Assembly: GCA_050633905.1 (NCBI GenBank)
Contig: JBOEHJ010000013.1
Location: 62,001 to 126,000 of the forward strand
Reading direction: 5' to 3'
Length of the DNA stretch: 64,000 nt
DNA from: JANQPX01 sp050633905
GTDB taxonomy: Bacteria > Pseudomonadota > Alphaproteobacteria > Geminicoccales > Geminicoccaceae
Made by a program: the position numbers and the translations under genes. The notes under the pieces are model-generated. The model was not told the DNA's origin and ran no database searches. It saw only the letters and a list, made by a program, of their open reading frames with translations. This document shows positions 32,830-41,800 of this stretch, one piece after another. Each line of letters starts with the position of its first letter. Position 1 is the first letter of the stretch.

Positions 32830-34113
32830 ATGACTGACGTTGTCGCTGACACCCGTTTCACACGCGTAGCATTGCCACCGCGCATCTGCCATCTCGACAG
32901 GCTACTGCATGCGCTGAAGGCCAGGGATCTGGACGGGATCGTCGCGACCACGGCGCTCAACGTCTACTACCTCACGTCCTTCAACGGTGTTGCCCACAAG
33001 TCCGATGAACCGCGCCCCTATGCGGTCGTCATCTCACGCCATCAGTCGGACCATCCGATTCTGGTGATTGCGGAATACTACCTGGCGAGCTTTTTGACCC
33101 AGCCAAGCTGGGTCGAGGACGTCAGGCCGTTTCGGGGCGTGATGCTGCCGATCGACCGGCCGCCAGAACAGGATGAGATCGACCGGTTCATTCCAGCTGG
33201 TGCCGCCGACGTCGACTGGATAGCGAAGGCGCGCAAGCGCTATGTCTTCAGCCAGGCTGAGGCGATACGGCAAGCCCTGCGCGACCTTAAGCTCGATCAG
33301 GGGCGGGTCGCGTTCGACGATATGGGCTTCGGCGTGCGTCTTGGTGTCGAAGGCCTGACGGTGGCTGATGGCTACGATCCGCTGATGTTCGCCCGGGCGG
33401 TCAAGACCGAAACCGAGATCAGCCTTCTGGAGCGTTCGACCGCGCTTAACGAGACGGCGATCAGGCGGACCATGGCGGCCTGGGACAAAGGCGCCACCTG
33501 GCGGGATCTAAACCGGGCCTATGCGATGGCGGTTGCTGATCTCGGCGGCTTCGTCCGCGATCCAGGCGGCATGGTCTGGGGTCATCCGCGCGGCGCCGAT
33601 CAGACGCTGATGCTGTCCAATTGCCTCGAGGATAACGAGGTTAAACCTGGCACCCATGTCATGTTCGATTGCCATGGCACCCTCGATCTCTATTGCTGGG
33701 ACGGTGGCAAAACCTGGGTAGTCGACGGCGAGCCGGAGGCCGGCGCCAAGACGTTTTCCGATGCTACCGGCAAGGTAGCCCAGATGCTAGTCGACGAGAT
33801 GAAGCCAGGCGTGCGTATTAGCGAGCTGCAGACGAAAGGACGAGACATCTACCGTAGGGAAGGCGTACCGGATCCCGGGCTTGCGCTGGTGTTCTTCCAC
33901 GGCCTCGGCCTTTCACACATGGATGTCGAGCTCACCAGGGCGGATGGACAGTCCAACGCCGATTGGATGCTGGAAGAGAACATGATGGCGCCTGTCCATC
34001 TCCTCTATCCCGGCAGCGAACATGAACGGATCTGGCTCGAGGATGTCATTCATGTCACCAAGGATGGCGGCAGGCCGCTCTTCTCCTGGGGGTTCGATCC
34101 GTTGATACGTTAG
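32830..34113 (+). CDS. M24-family peptidase/creatinase-like protein
   Basis: 427 residues from ATG 32830, with AGGAGG 7 bases upstream. The N-terminal creatinase-type domain (RDLDGIVATTALNVYYLTSF) is followed by a pita-bread domain. Metal-ligand positions seen: MFDCHG and CWDGGKTW (Asp-x10-Asp), FFHGLGLSHMD (His) and IWLEDVIHVTKDG (last Glu). The fourth ligand, normally Glu in an xEPxxY motif, seems replaced in MMAPVHLLYPG. That pattern fits a non-standard M24 member: an Xaa-Pro dipeptidase with altered metal site, or a creatinase/DddP-like C-N or C-S lyase/hydrolase. DddP-type enzymes in marine alphaproteobacteria belong to this family, but I cannot assign it. Confidence 0.78.
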   Translation: MTDVVADTRFTRVALPPRICHLDRLLHALKARDLDGIVATTALNVYYLTSFNGVAHKSDEPRPYAVVISRHQSDHPILVIAEYYLASFLTQPSWVEDVRPFRGVMLPIDRPPEQDEIDRFIPAGAADVDWIAKARKRYVFSQAEAIRQALRDLKLDQGRVAFDDMGFGVRLGVEGLTVADGYDPLMFARAVKTETEISLLERSTALNETAIRRTMAAWDKGATWRDLNRAYAMAVADLGGFVRDPGGMVWGHPRGADQTLMLSNCLEDNEVKPGTHVMFDCHGTLDLYCWDGGKTWVVDGEPEAGAKTFSDATGKVAQMLVDEMKPGVRISELQTKGRDIYRREGVPDPGLALVFFHGLGLSHMDVELTRADGQSNADWMLEENMMAPVHLLYPGSEHERIWLEDVIHVTKDGGRPLFSWGFDPLIR

Positions 34114-34419
34114 CGGCAAGTTGAATGGCGGCCGGTCCAAACGACATTATTTTATAGGCCAGGTGCCACCGCAGCCAGACGGTTGCCAACGTCGACGAAG
34201 GCGATATCGACGTCGAGTGCAGGTCGGCTTGGTGCCGATTGTGATGAAATAGTCTGCGCCACCCGAAAGGTGCTTCTCGACCTAGAACGAATTTCCAATT
34301 GCAGCGTTTTCTTAGAATTTCATTTAGCAAGAATGTATCTTGAAGGACGTCATTCTAACGAAATCCCACCCCAAGTATTCGCTTCGACTTTTTCATCACA
34401 ATCTGCCAGCATCGGACCT
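34114..34419. other. Intergenic stretch between convergent genes
   Basis: 306 bases between the M24 gene and the cyclase 3' end. No supported gene, hairpin or repeat seen. A plus-strand frame through it (34183-34695) runs antisense into the cyclase and is a shadow. Confidence 0.4.
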
Positions 34420-35751
34420 TTACACTGTCCAGACCAGCACAGGCTTATCGCGCCCGCGGATATGTTTTGGTTCACTGAGATGGAGGCCATTAGCGAGGTC
34501 CCGTGCGCTCTCATCCAAAGCCGATATCAGATCGCTGCTTACAACAAGGTTGACGCCGAGTTCTCGGGTCAGGCGCTCGAAACGGCTAGCCACATTCACG
34601 GTGTCACCCACAACAGCGAACTCGAGGCGACTTTGATCGCCGACGTCGCCGAGGACCACTGGGCCGTAGTGAACGCCGATGCCGATTTCGACTAGCTGCT
34701 CACCACGCCTTTTTCGCTGCTGGTTCATGGCCTCGATACCCGCCAGGATAGCGAGCGCGCAGGCAAGGGCATCCTTGGCCTCATGGCCATTGCCGCGCGG
34801 CGTTCCGAAGGTGGCCATGACGCCGTCACCCAGATATTTGTCGAGCGTGCCTTGATGTTGGAAAACCTGCCGTGCCATCAATCCAAGGACTTCGCGCAGC
34901 AATGCAAAGACCTTCTCTGGTGATTGCGTCTCCGCCAAGCTGGTGAATCCGACAATGTCGGCAAATAGGATTGCTACATGTTGAGCACGAGCCGTGCCGA
35001 GTGGCTCATCCATCCTGGAGAGTTCCTCGACCATGTTCGGTGAGAAGTAACGAGAGAGATTGAAGCGCTCCCGCTCCGCATGCGCATGATTGAACATGAG
35101 TGCTCGGAAGCGGGATACGGCCAGGGCAAGGCATCCGGCAACAAGCAGGAATACGATGGCCTGTGTGCCGAGTTGGTTGAGGTCGACCAGCTCTGGCATC
35201 AGCTTGTAGGCAATTTCCTCATCGAGGCTGGCAGATTGATGGAGTGTATCCCAGTCGAACCGATGGCTCTCGGGTAGAAAAGCGATCCAGAGCGTACCCG
35301 CTCCCCAGGCAAAAGCTGTGCAGAATCCCGACCAGATGACGATGTGGGGGCGATAATAGAAGATAGCCGATGCGATGAGCATGAAGAAATAGATCTCGTT
35401 CCCAAACCGCAGAAACATCGGTGGAGGGTAGGTCATGGCGTCAAGCGGATTGGGCACTAGCAGAGTAAACGCCAAGAGTGCCGCGTCGACCAATGGGTAG
35501 ACGTAGCGCGGCCAAGACCACCGCTTGCCTCGACGCAAGTGATCATAAGGCAGCCATCCGGCAAGAATGAAACCGGCAAGCAGCATCCAATAGAAGAGAA
35601 CTTCGGTAAGGGGCAATTGGAGGCCAAGCCAGACGGCAATAACTGCCATGCTGATCGTGCGAGCGAGAGCGCCGAGCCGAAGCCCATTCAGCTCCTCAGT
35701 TTCAATTGCAGCTTGAAGCCGGCCCTCGATCGCTATCGCTTGCGAACTCAT
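34420..35751 (-). CDS. Membrane-bound class III adenylate/guanylate cyclase
   Basis: 443 residues. An N-terminal part with six predicted helices (residues about 28-215, e.g. TEVLFYWMLLAGFILAGWL, QAIVFLLVAGCLALAV) is followed by the signalling linker NLSRYFSPNMVEELS, which is typical of this group, and a class III cyclase domain at 250-440. Catalytic elements: metal Asp in ILFADIVGFTSL, second metal Asp in DKYLGDGVMATFG, and transition-state region FAVVGDTVNVASRFE. Substrate specificity (ATP or GTP) is not settled by eye. It would make a cyclic nucleotide second messenger in response to a membrane or extracellular cue. Single gene within the island. Confidence 0.9.
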   Translation of the reverse strand: MSSQAIAIEGRLQAAIETEELNGLRLGALARTISMAVIAVWLGLQLPLTEVLFYWMLLAGFILAGWLPYDHLRRGKRWSWPRYVYPLVDAALLAFTLLVPNPLDAMTYPPPMFLRFGNEIYFFMLIASAIFYYRPHIVIWSGFCTAFAWGAGTLWIAFLPESHRFDWDTLHQSASLDEEIAYKLMPELVDLNQLGTQAIVFLLVAGCLALAVSRFRALMFNHAHAERERFNLSRYFSPNMVEELSRMDEPLGTARAQHVAILFADIVGFTSLAETQSPEKVFALLREVLGLMARQVFQHQGTLDKYLGDGVMATFGTPRGNGHEAKDALACALAILAGIEAMNQQRKRRGEQLVEIGIGVHYGPVVLGDVGDQSRLEFAVVGDTVNVASRFERLTRELGVNLVVSSDLISALDESARDLANGLHLSEPKHIRGRDKPVLVWTV

Positions 35752-36335
35752 ACCCTCTATCCTCGATTTGTAAGATGTTTAGCAAAGCCAAACAACGTCG
35801 GTATAGACATCGCATGATCGGGAATAACATGGCTCTGGAAAAGCCATTGGCCGAATTGGGTCNNACTTCCGCCAGTAGCGAGGCCCAGCGAATGCCCGCC
35901 ACCAGCCCCCACTCCTGCCACAGTGCTTTCCACCGACCATTCCAACGAAGGCAGTGCGCAGCGAGGATGTGAAAGGTTGCCACAAAACGACCTTCACCTA
36001 TAGCGCGAAACGCCTTTCTTCCATGGTTGATCCAACGCGGAAGGGAGGTTCTTGCAATCCAAGTGCAAGCGGGCGTAGCAACAGCCCGACGATTGCTCTG
36101 GACGCCCCTATCCTGCGATGATGATTTCGGTGGCGCAGCAATAATGCGAGGGCACGACTAGGGTTCAAGGGCTTAAAGTAAATGTAAAATGATGACTATG
36201 GTAACGCGCGTTGAATTTCATGTGATCTGTATCAATGGTCACATGAAAGGGGCGTTCTATTCCTTACAAAGGATACATGATCTTCATCGACTGCCACCCA
36301 ACTTACATCATAGTTAGACGAAGGAGAAAGTGACT
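35752..36335. other. Intergenic region with two undetermined bases
   Basis: Contains NN at 35863-35864, an assembly join or unresolved base pair. No gene is supported. AT-rich from about 36170 to 36310, consistent with the promoter of the following secreted-protein gene; ATGTGATCTGTATCAATGGTCACAT-like symmetry around 36219-36245 (TGTGATC ... GGTCACA) could be an operator. Confidence 0.5.
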
Positions 36336-36713
36336 ATGGAACAGTCCCCGAGGATTTCAATTTTGCCTGTTGGCCTTCGCGTTTTTGGTTTCACTTTCCT
36401 TGCGCTCGCCGCCATGTTGGTGATGGCTGCTTCATTCAGCACAAATTCGGCCTTCGCGCAGCAGGCATCCGATGTACGAAAGCTAGAGTGTGCCTCTCAT
36501 GACAAGGTAACCAACTTTCTGGACAGCAAGCACACCGAAACGCCAGTATCACTTGGCCTCGCTACCGATGGCAAAGTCCTGGAAGTATTTTCGACCGAAG
36601 ACGGTGAAACCTGGACTGTGGTCATGACGGCTCCTGAAGGTGTCAGTTGCATTGTCGCTACCGGGAAGTATTGGCAGGACTTGCCAACGAAACCCAAAGG
36701 ACCGGCAGTCTAG
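36336..36713 (+). CDS. Small secreted protein of alphaproteobacterial type
   Basis: 125 residues from ATG 36336, preceded by AAGGAG 9 bases upstream (GTG 36330 would be too close). The signal peptide hydrophobic core is VFGFTFLALAAMLVMAASFS, cleaved near AFAQQ. The mature 80 residues contain PVSLGLATDGKVLEVFSTEDG, ETWTVVMTAPEGVSCIVATG and W-Q-D. The pattern PVSxGLxxxGxxxEVF...TxxWTxVxTxPxGxSCxxAxGxxW occurs in many small periplasmic proteins of unknown function in Hyphomicrobiales. A single predicted periplasmic domain; no function known. It sits alone, with its own ribosome site and an AT-rich upstream region. Confidence 0.72.
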   Translation: MEQSPRISILPVGLRVFGFTFLALAAMLVMAASFSTNSAFAQQASDVRKLECASHDKVTNFLDSKHTETPVSLGLATDGKVLEVFSTEDGETWTVVMTAPEGVSCIVATGKYWQDLPTKPKGPAV

Positions 36714-36984
36714 CGATGGATAATACTGACCTCGGCACCTGATCGCTGAGTAATATCGGATGAGGTGCAAGCTGGCATCGTGCGCCTCGGTCTGAGATCT
36801 TGTTGCCATTTCCGTGTTGACCTCCACACAGGTACTTGGGAGCCAGTAATTCGAAGGACGGCCTGCCCAGAGCCTATGGATATAGATGCTGTCGCTTGGG
36901 CCTTATCGATACCGGTGTGGTAGCTTTGCTGAATGGCAAGAATCGGCACGAAGCGGCCTAACCTCCAGCAACAACCCAGCCCGC

Positions 36985-37213
36985 AATCGACATTCACCCA
37001 TTGCGCAATCTCCGGAGATTGTTCACGACCCGAAGTGCGCTTCTACGATCTGAGGCACACTTTCGCTCTGGCCTCGATGGACGAAGCGGGCAACGCAGCC
37101 TTGGTACAGGTGCTGCCAGTATCACGACGACCAGGCGCTACGCTCACCGCCGAAGGTCGCATATTCGAGAGGCTGCTGAACGTGCTCAGAAGAATCGGTT
37201 TGGCAAGGTTTAG
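36985..37213 (+). pseudogene. Tyrosine-recombinase (phage integrase) C-terminal remnant
   Basis: In one frame EVRFYDLRHTFALASMDEAGN matches the R-x-x-H box of tyrosine integrases (DLRHTFAS). After a frameshift near 37110 the next frame gives ASITTTRRYAH and IREAAERA, matching the box with the nucleophile Tyr (ITTTxRYAHL...AAER). The upstream DNA-binding and catalytic parts are missing. It ends 67 bases from the tRNA-Leu gene, where integrases of tRNA-targeted elements commonly sit. It supports the island call and is inactive. Confidence 0.8.
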
Positions 37214-37279
37214 GTACAATTCGGAATGACGGTGATAATGCAAAATAAAATAATGTCTTCTAACTCACTGATTTTATTG

Positions 37280-37365
37280 TGGTGGCCCCTCCGGGACTCG
37301 AACCCGGACCTCCGTAGGAGAACAGATTTTAAGTCTGCAGCGTCTACCAGTTCCGCCAAGGGGCC
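37280..37365 (-). tRNA. tRNA-Leu, anticodon UAA
   Basis: 86 nt including an encoded CCA (minus-strand order). Acceptor GGCCCCT pairs with AGGGGCC; the D-arm contains GGCGGAACTGGTAGAC; anticodon stem GCAGA/TCTGT encloses loop CTTAAAA with anticodon TAA; a variable arm of type II size follows (CTCCTACGGAG); the T-arm is CCGGGTTCGAGTCCCGG. The long variable arm and anticodon identify leucine, reading UUA. Its 3' half is duplicated at 28324-28378, marking it as an integration target. Confidence 0.97.
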
Positions 37366-37904
37366 TTGTTAATTCTTTCAGTCGTTTAGCCGAGCTACAG
37401 ATCTAAGGAACATCGGCCGGTGACGCGTGAGTGACATTTGTATGCAACGCGATCATCGGAATTTCCTCGAAGCTTGGACGCGTGTCAACGCATCTTTGAA
37501 TTTGCGGCGGTTGTGATGAGCATAGCGCTCCGTCCGTCGATCTTCGTCGCGACTTATACGTTTGATCACATGCTGAGCATCTGGTGCCGGAACGAACTTT
37601 CCGTCGTCGAGCTCGAGTGCTGGTGGCATGAGATTTCGCTGGACTATGGTGTCGTTCTCATGACGAGCAATGACAACCTGGCCGTTCTCGTGGAGGGGCG
37701 GAACCGCGGGGCTGACGTTCGCTAGCTTGGCGAAACCGGACCTTCGCGGAGCAGGTAACCCAAAGGCGCCCATAGTTTAGACGACCAGCGAACCTTTGCG
37801 CCGGTCTCGGGGAAATTTGCGACGACCTCAGCACTGACGTTATCGCCGAGATGGGCATCACCGACGACGTGGTTGGTCCTGCCATGGGACGTAGACGTGT
37901 CCGA
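37366..37904. other. Intergenic stretch between tRNA-Leu and BCCT gene
   Basis: 539 bases with no gene I can support. On the minus strand directly downstream of the BCCT gene a run reads VGDAHLGDNVSAEVVANFP and WAPLGYLLREGPVSPS then stop, without a start codon. It looks like the 3' remnant of a gene but I recognise no family. The tRNA-Leu promoter should lie at 37366-37420. Confidence 0.4.
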
Positions 37905-39125
37905 TCAGCTCGTGGCGTTGATCTTGCCGAAGTCCAGTGTGTTCTCCTCGGGTGATGCCTCGATGCTGGCCACGTCCTCGCGCTTCACCATTAGAATATA
38001 GGCGACGCAGGCGAGGTAGATGCCCACGACGATCGCGCCGATCCACTGAATCTGGAGCCACTGGCTCTGGAAGAGAAGGGTCAGCCCGAACAGCACCGCC
38101 ACGTTGCCCACGATGTACCAGGTCTTGCCGAGGCGGGACGGTGTCAGCGACAGATTGTCGGAGTAGAGGCGGATCAGGCTGTCGAGCGAGTTGATGACGA
38201 AGGTGATGCCGACGATGATCATCGCGATGTTCAACAGGCCGGTCGTGTCGATGCCATTGGTGAAGTAGAAGTAGAGCACCGAGAACCAGACCGCGAGCGG
38301 GATCGATGGGATGATCAGGAGGGCGAGCAGCAGGTGCTGCGTCTTAAGCCCACCGACGAAGCGGGAGGTGAACTGTCCGATCATGATCGACCAGGCGAAC
38401 CACCAGAATAGATAGAATTCGTGGTAGTCATTGATCGGCGTCACGAACTTGTGGATGTTGCCGAAATAGCCTGACGTTAGTTCCGTTAGGTTCGAGGCCA
38501 TGCCGCTAAAGCCCATGCCGCCATAGACCCACATGAAAATGATCAGGGCGACGAAGAGGAAGGTGGAGCCGACGCTCAAGATGCGGACGAACTTGATGTC
38601 CGTGCTGGAATAGGCAGCAGCTAGGATGACGCAGAACACGATCACGTAGAAGGTTGCGACGATGCTTTCGCCATCGCCGATCTCGGGGATATAGAACGGC
38701 AGGTAGATCAGGAAGAGGCTGGCCGTGAACGCGCAGGTACCGACGATCACGATATTGTTGAGGATCTTCACGAACGGGATTTCGAAGAATTTCACGCGCG
38801 GTTCGACCACGCAGAAATAGAAGCTGGTCAGGAAGTAGAAACTCCAAATCAGGAAGCCCCAGAACCCGAATTCGATGGCGAGCGGATTGGTAAACCCATA
38901 ATCCCCAGTATTGGCCGGATCGGCATAGGTGGGGAACTCACCGAGCGGGAACATGATCAGCCCGACGTCGAGCCCGGACGTGAACAGGATGGCGACGAAG
39001 GTGAAAAGCGGCACGGGCGTCACACCGATCGCCTCTAGATTCCACCACTTGATGACACAGAAGGTCACCAGCGCCAATGCCATCACGATCCCGAAGGATA
39101 TGATGACGGATAAGAGTACTGTCAT
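37905..39125 (-). CDS. Short BCCT-family (betaine/carnitine/choline) transporter
   Basis: 406 residues with about ten to eleven transmembrane helices, starting at ATG 39125. Family signatures: ALVTFCVIKWWNLEAIG at the start, and HEFYLFWWFAWSIMIGQFTSRFVGG near residue 245, matching the BCCT core motif (WxxFYWAWWxxWxPFVGxFxARIS) with its aromatic substrate box. Typical BCCT carriers have 500-700 residues and 12 helices; this one begins late and is about 100 residues shorter, as in a compact BCCT subgroup. Predicted sodium- or proton-coupled uptake of a quaternary amine such as glycine betaine, which would feed the sarcosine oxidase pathway at 6-11 kb; the link is inference. Confidence 0.8.
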   Translation of the reverse strand: MTVLLSVIISFGIVMALALVTFCVIKWWNLEAIGVTPVPLFTFVAILFTSGLDVGLIMFPLGEFPTYADPANTGDYGFTNPLAIEFGFWGFLIWSFYFLTSFYFCVVEPRVKFFEIPFVKILNNIVIVGTCAFTASLFLIYLPFYIPEIGDGESIVATFYVIVFCVILAAAYSSTDIKFVRILSVGSTFLFVALIIFMWVYGGMGFSGMASNLTELTSGYFGNIHKFVTPINDYHEFYLFWWFAWSIMIGQFTSRFVGGLKTQHLLLALLIIPSIPLAVWFSVLYFYFTNGIDTTGLLNIAMIIVGITFVINSLDSLIRLYSDNLSLTPSRLGKTWYIVGNVAVLFGLTLLFQSQWLQIQWIGAIVVGIYLACVAYILMVKREDVASIEASPEENTLDFGKINATS

Positions 39126-39541
39126 TCCCCTTCACCCCCCCTTTTGACCTTCCGCAGTCATTTCGTCGGCTCGTATCGTCGTCCTTCAGGCCACCCCATG
39201 ATTGCTGACGAACGGTTCCAGGCTGGATCAACATGCCATTCCCCTTCAGCCCGTGCAGCAACCTGGTGGGTCGTTTCCCTTATGTTGAGCTTCGACGACC
39301 GCCAAGCTTATGTCCATACCGGTCACTACACCCGATGATGTGAAGATTTCACCATTTTCGGTCCATTCTGCCGTGGCAGGGGCAGATTCTGGCACAACCT
39401 TTCCGCCAGCCTTGTGGCAGAAATGTGGTGGATAGCACCCACCTCAGGCGATGCCTCCTGGCGTGGCTGCCTTGCGGCCCATTACCCGCACGCGGCGGCA
39501 GTGCTGCCGTTCAACATTTTGAGCCGAACAAGACATAGTTA
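39126..39541. other. Intergenic region upstream of the BCCT gene
   Basis: 416 bases between the P450 3' end and the BCCT start, all of it 5' to BCCT and likely containing its promoter. CTGCCGTGGCAG at 39368-39379 is a 12-base near palindrome that could be an operator. Nothing else seen. Confidence 0.4.
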
Positions 39542-40720
39542 TCAGATGCCAATCAAAGCAGAAATGCTCTGAAACATTGCGGTGAAGTCGCGTTTAGCAC
39601 GGGCCACACGCAAGTCAGGGTGGCGTTTGGCGAGTTGTGCGATGGCTTCCTCGACTTCGATCACGGCGACATACTGACCGAGACAGGAGAAAGCACCGCC
39701 GCCGAAGTTCATATGCGGCGGTGAGGGGCGGCGATCGAGCCTGAAGCGGTGCGGGTCGTCGAACATGTCGGCTTGACGATGGCAGGCACCGAAGCTCGCA
39801 AACAGCGATGTACCTTTGGGAATCTCGACGCCATCGATCTCAGTGTTTTCCAACGCCGTTCTCGAGGTTGAAATGGAACGCGGCCAAAGTCGCATCACTT
39901 CGCGGACAGCCGGTGTGGCTAAGTTCGGATCAGCGGCGATCGCTGACCAGACCTCGGGCATCGTGGCCAGCCGATCGACAGCGATGGCGATCTGATGGGA
40001 GGTGTTGTCCGTGCTCGCTTCGATCAGCATGACCGCGAAATCTTCGAGCTCATCGACGCTGAGGGCGCCCTCCTGCTCGATCCTGATCAAGGCTGAGAGA
40101 AAGTCACCGCCCATATCACGCCGCCGCTCATCGAGGCGCGCGCAGGCATAGTCGAACAGCTCGTCATAGGCGGCGACGATTGTCGGCGTCAGGCTTGGGT
40201 CACGGCGAAAGATCGACAACACCGTCTCCGACATGTCGGCAACGAAGCGCGCATCCGAAAGGGGTGCTTTGACCCAGGAACAGTAGACGCCGGCGGGGAC
40301 GAGTTCGGCAAAGTCGCGCTTGAGGTCGACCTCGCCCGTCGGCAGGCCGTCCAGGAGGTTGGATACGACGGTGGCGATATCGGCACGCATGGCCTTTGCA
40401 TATTTCGGTCCGATCAACCCGGACAGCGCCCGGCGAAGTCGTTGCCGGATTTGGCCCCGATTCTGTGTTAGGAGCATGCGGCGCTTGAAGTCGAGCGCGC
40501 GACTTTCGGGTAGGCCCATACGTTCGACCAGATTGCCGTGATCCGTTCCCAGCACCTGATCCAGCAGGAACGCTCGGCAAAGCTGATAATCCAGAATCTC
40601 GATGCCGCGCTCGCTGCGCGCGACCTTGCTCGTCTTCGCTTTATCGGCCAGCCAGACAAAGGGATCGGCTCGATAGGCAGGATCGTCATAGTCGAGAAAG
40701 GGAAGGTCTGCGATGCGCAT
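39542..40720 (-). CDS. Cytochrome P450
   Basis: 392 residues, soluble bacterial length, from ATG 40720 with AGGTG upstream. Heme-binding loop FGGGAFSCLGQY carries the proximal Cys (FxxGxxxCxG); the I-helix reads VMLIEASTDNTSHQ (A/G-x-x-D/E-T oxygen-activation motif as ASTDNT); the K-helix E-x-x-R is VREVMRLWPR. No redox partner (ferredoxin or reductase) is adjacent. It is followed upstream by two SnoaL-like genes on the same strand, and the three probably form an operon divergent from the HxlR regulator. Substrate unknown. Confidence 0.92.
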   Translation of the reverse strand: MRIADLPFLDYDDPAYRADPFVWLADKAKTSKVARSERGIEILDYQLCRAFLLDQVLGTDHGNLVERMGLPESRALDFKRRMLLTQNRGQIRQRLRRALSGLIGPKYAKAMRADIATVVSNLLDGLPTGEVDLKRDFAELVPAGVYCSWVKAPLSDARFVADMSETVLSIFRRDPSLTPTIVAAYDELFDYACARLDERRRDMGGDFLSALIRIEQEGALSVDELEDFAVMLIEASTDNTSHQIAIAVDRLATMPEVWSAIAADPNLATPAVREVMRLWPRSISTSRTALENTEIDGVEIPKGTSLFASFGACHRQADMFDDPHRFRLDRRPSPPHMNFGGGAFSCLGQYVAVIEVEEAIAQLAKRHPDLRVARAKRDFTAMFQSISALIGI

Positions 40721-40776
40721 GGAAGGCTGCACCTATTGTTTCTAAAATTGTAGTTGCCAGGCCTCAAACGAGGGCA

Positions 40777-41160
40777 TCAGAACATGCCGTTGTCATGGGC
40801 GCTCACTGTCGGCATTTCCTGCAGAGCGTCCCAATGCTCGACGATCTTGCCTTGCTCATTCAGGCGAAAGATGTCGATCCCGGCATAATCCCGATCGCCC
40901 GGCCAGATCTGATAACAATGGAGGACAACGTAGGGGCCTTCAGCGATCACCCGTTCAAACGTGACCAACTTGTTAGGATGCTCATTTGCCATCCTCTCGA
41001 AATAGTCGACGAAGCCAGCTTTCCCGTTCGCGACATGAGGATTGTGCTGGATATAGTCCGGTCCGACGTGACTTTCGATGGCCTTACGCGGTTCGCCTTG
41101 GTTGAACATCAGGTCGTAAAAGGCGGTGACGGTCGATTTGTTTCGTTCAAGATCGTTCAT
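40777..41160 (-). CDS. SnoaL-like (NTF2 superfamily) protein, cytoplasmic
   Basis: 127 residues, an alpha+beta barrel of the SnoaL/NTF2-like family: FYDLMFNQGEPRKAIESHVG, DYIQHNPHVANGKAGFVDYF, IDIFRLNEQGKIVEHWDALQEMP. The QHNP and EHWD motifs are conserved in this group of predicted cyclases, isomerases or hydrolases. It is homologous to the next gene upstream, which has a signal peptide, so they are likely a duplicated pair. It lies 56 bases before the P450 start. Function is not known. Confidence 0.85.
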   Translation of the reverse strand: MNDLERNKSTVTAFYDLMFNQGEPRKAIESHVGPDYIQHNPHVANGKAGFVDYFERMANEHPNKLVTFERVIAEGPYVVLHCYQIWPGDRDYAGIDIFRLNEQGKIVEHWDALQEMPTVSAHDNGMF

Positions 41161-41235
41161 GGCATTTCTCGATAATCCGTGAGGCGCTTCCCGTTTTCGA
41201 CATGAGCGGGAAGCGCCGACGCATGGTGATGACGA

Positions 41236-41721
41236 CTACTCAATCGTGCCAAGCTGGCTAAAGAGCGTATGGGTGTCGAGGACGTCCCAATGCTCGGCAA
41301 GCCTACCATCCTCGATGCGGAAGATGTCGACGGCATCGAAGGCATAGGCCTTTCCGGTCGCTGGCACGCCTAGCCAATCGCCGTTATGGGTGCCCGTATA
41401 GGTACCGTGAACCCAGACCATTTCACCTTCGGACACAATTTGCCTGGGCTCATAGCTGAAATCGGGGCTGGCGGCGAACCAGGCCTCGAAGAACGTCTGG
41501 AAGCCGTCGCGCCCGGTTGGCACCAGTGGGTTATGCTGGATGTAGTCCTCGTGCATCAATGCCGGCAGCGCATCGAAGTTCTTCTCGGCAAAGATGGCTT
41601 CGCCAAAGGCCGCGATGACAGCTTTCGGGTCCTCAGAGGACTGCTCGCTGGCAGATAAAGCTGCTGGAGCCAGATTGAGGATCATCAAGGCGATCAGGGC
41701 GTTTGCGATCGGCTTTGGCAT
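41236..41721 (-). CDS. SnoaL-like protein with signal peptide
   Basis: 161 residues. Starts with MPKPIANALIALMILNLAPAALSA, a Sec signal peptide, followed by a SnoaL/NTF2-like domain: MHEDYIQHNPLVPTGRDGFQ, VWVHGTYTG, VDIFRIEDGRLAEHWDVLD. Same core motifs as the cytoplasmic neighbour (QHNP, EHWD) but exported to the periplasm. First gene of the minus-strand run toward the P450, divergent from the HxlR regulator across 124 bases containing a palindrome at 41801-41819, so probably under HxlR control. Confidence 0.83.
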   Translation of the reverse strand: MPKPIANALIALMILNLAPAALSASEQSSEDPKAVIAAFGEAIFAEKNFDALPALMHEDYIQHNPLVPTGRDGFQTFFEAWFAASPDFSYEPRQIVSEGEMVWVHGTYTGTHNGDWLGVPATGKAYAFDAVDIFRIEDGRLAEHWDVLDTHTLFSQLGTIE

Positions 41722-41800
41722 GTGGATATTCCCTTCGGCGAGATGAGGTTTCGTTTCTCACCACCATAATTATTCGTTTAGTATACTTTGGGAAGAAGGC

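Larger units (their letters stand above)
28324..37279. mobile_element. Decayed genomic island integrated at tRNA-Leu(UAA)
   Basis: Bounded on the right by the intact minus-strand tRNA-Leu (3' end 37280) and on the left by a 55-bp direct copy of that tRNA's 3' half (28324-28378, 53 of 55 identical). This is the footprint left when a tyrosine-recombinase element inserts in a tRNA 3' end. A frameshifted integrase C-terminus lies at 36985-37213 against the tRNA. About 9 kb of cargo: broken acyltransferase, TauE/SafE permease, PhyH dioxygenase, methyltransferase, M24 protein, nucleotide cyclase, secreted small protein. No intact mobility gene remains, so it is fixed. Confidence 0.75.

Noticed and set aside
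34183..34695. Plus-strand frame of 170 codons
   Set aside because: Runs antisense into the nucleotide cyclase domain; no start site or family.
37453..37773. 106-codon minus-strand ORF downstream of the BCCT gene
   Set aside because: No start-site support or recognisable domain; overlapping frames on both strands look equally random.
39360..39420. Sigma-54-type promoter (TGGCAC) upstream of the BCCT gene
   Set aside because: GG-N10-GC spacing is not met on either strand.
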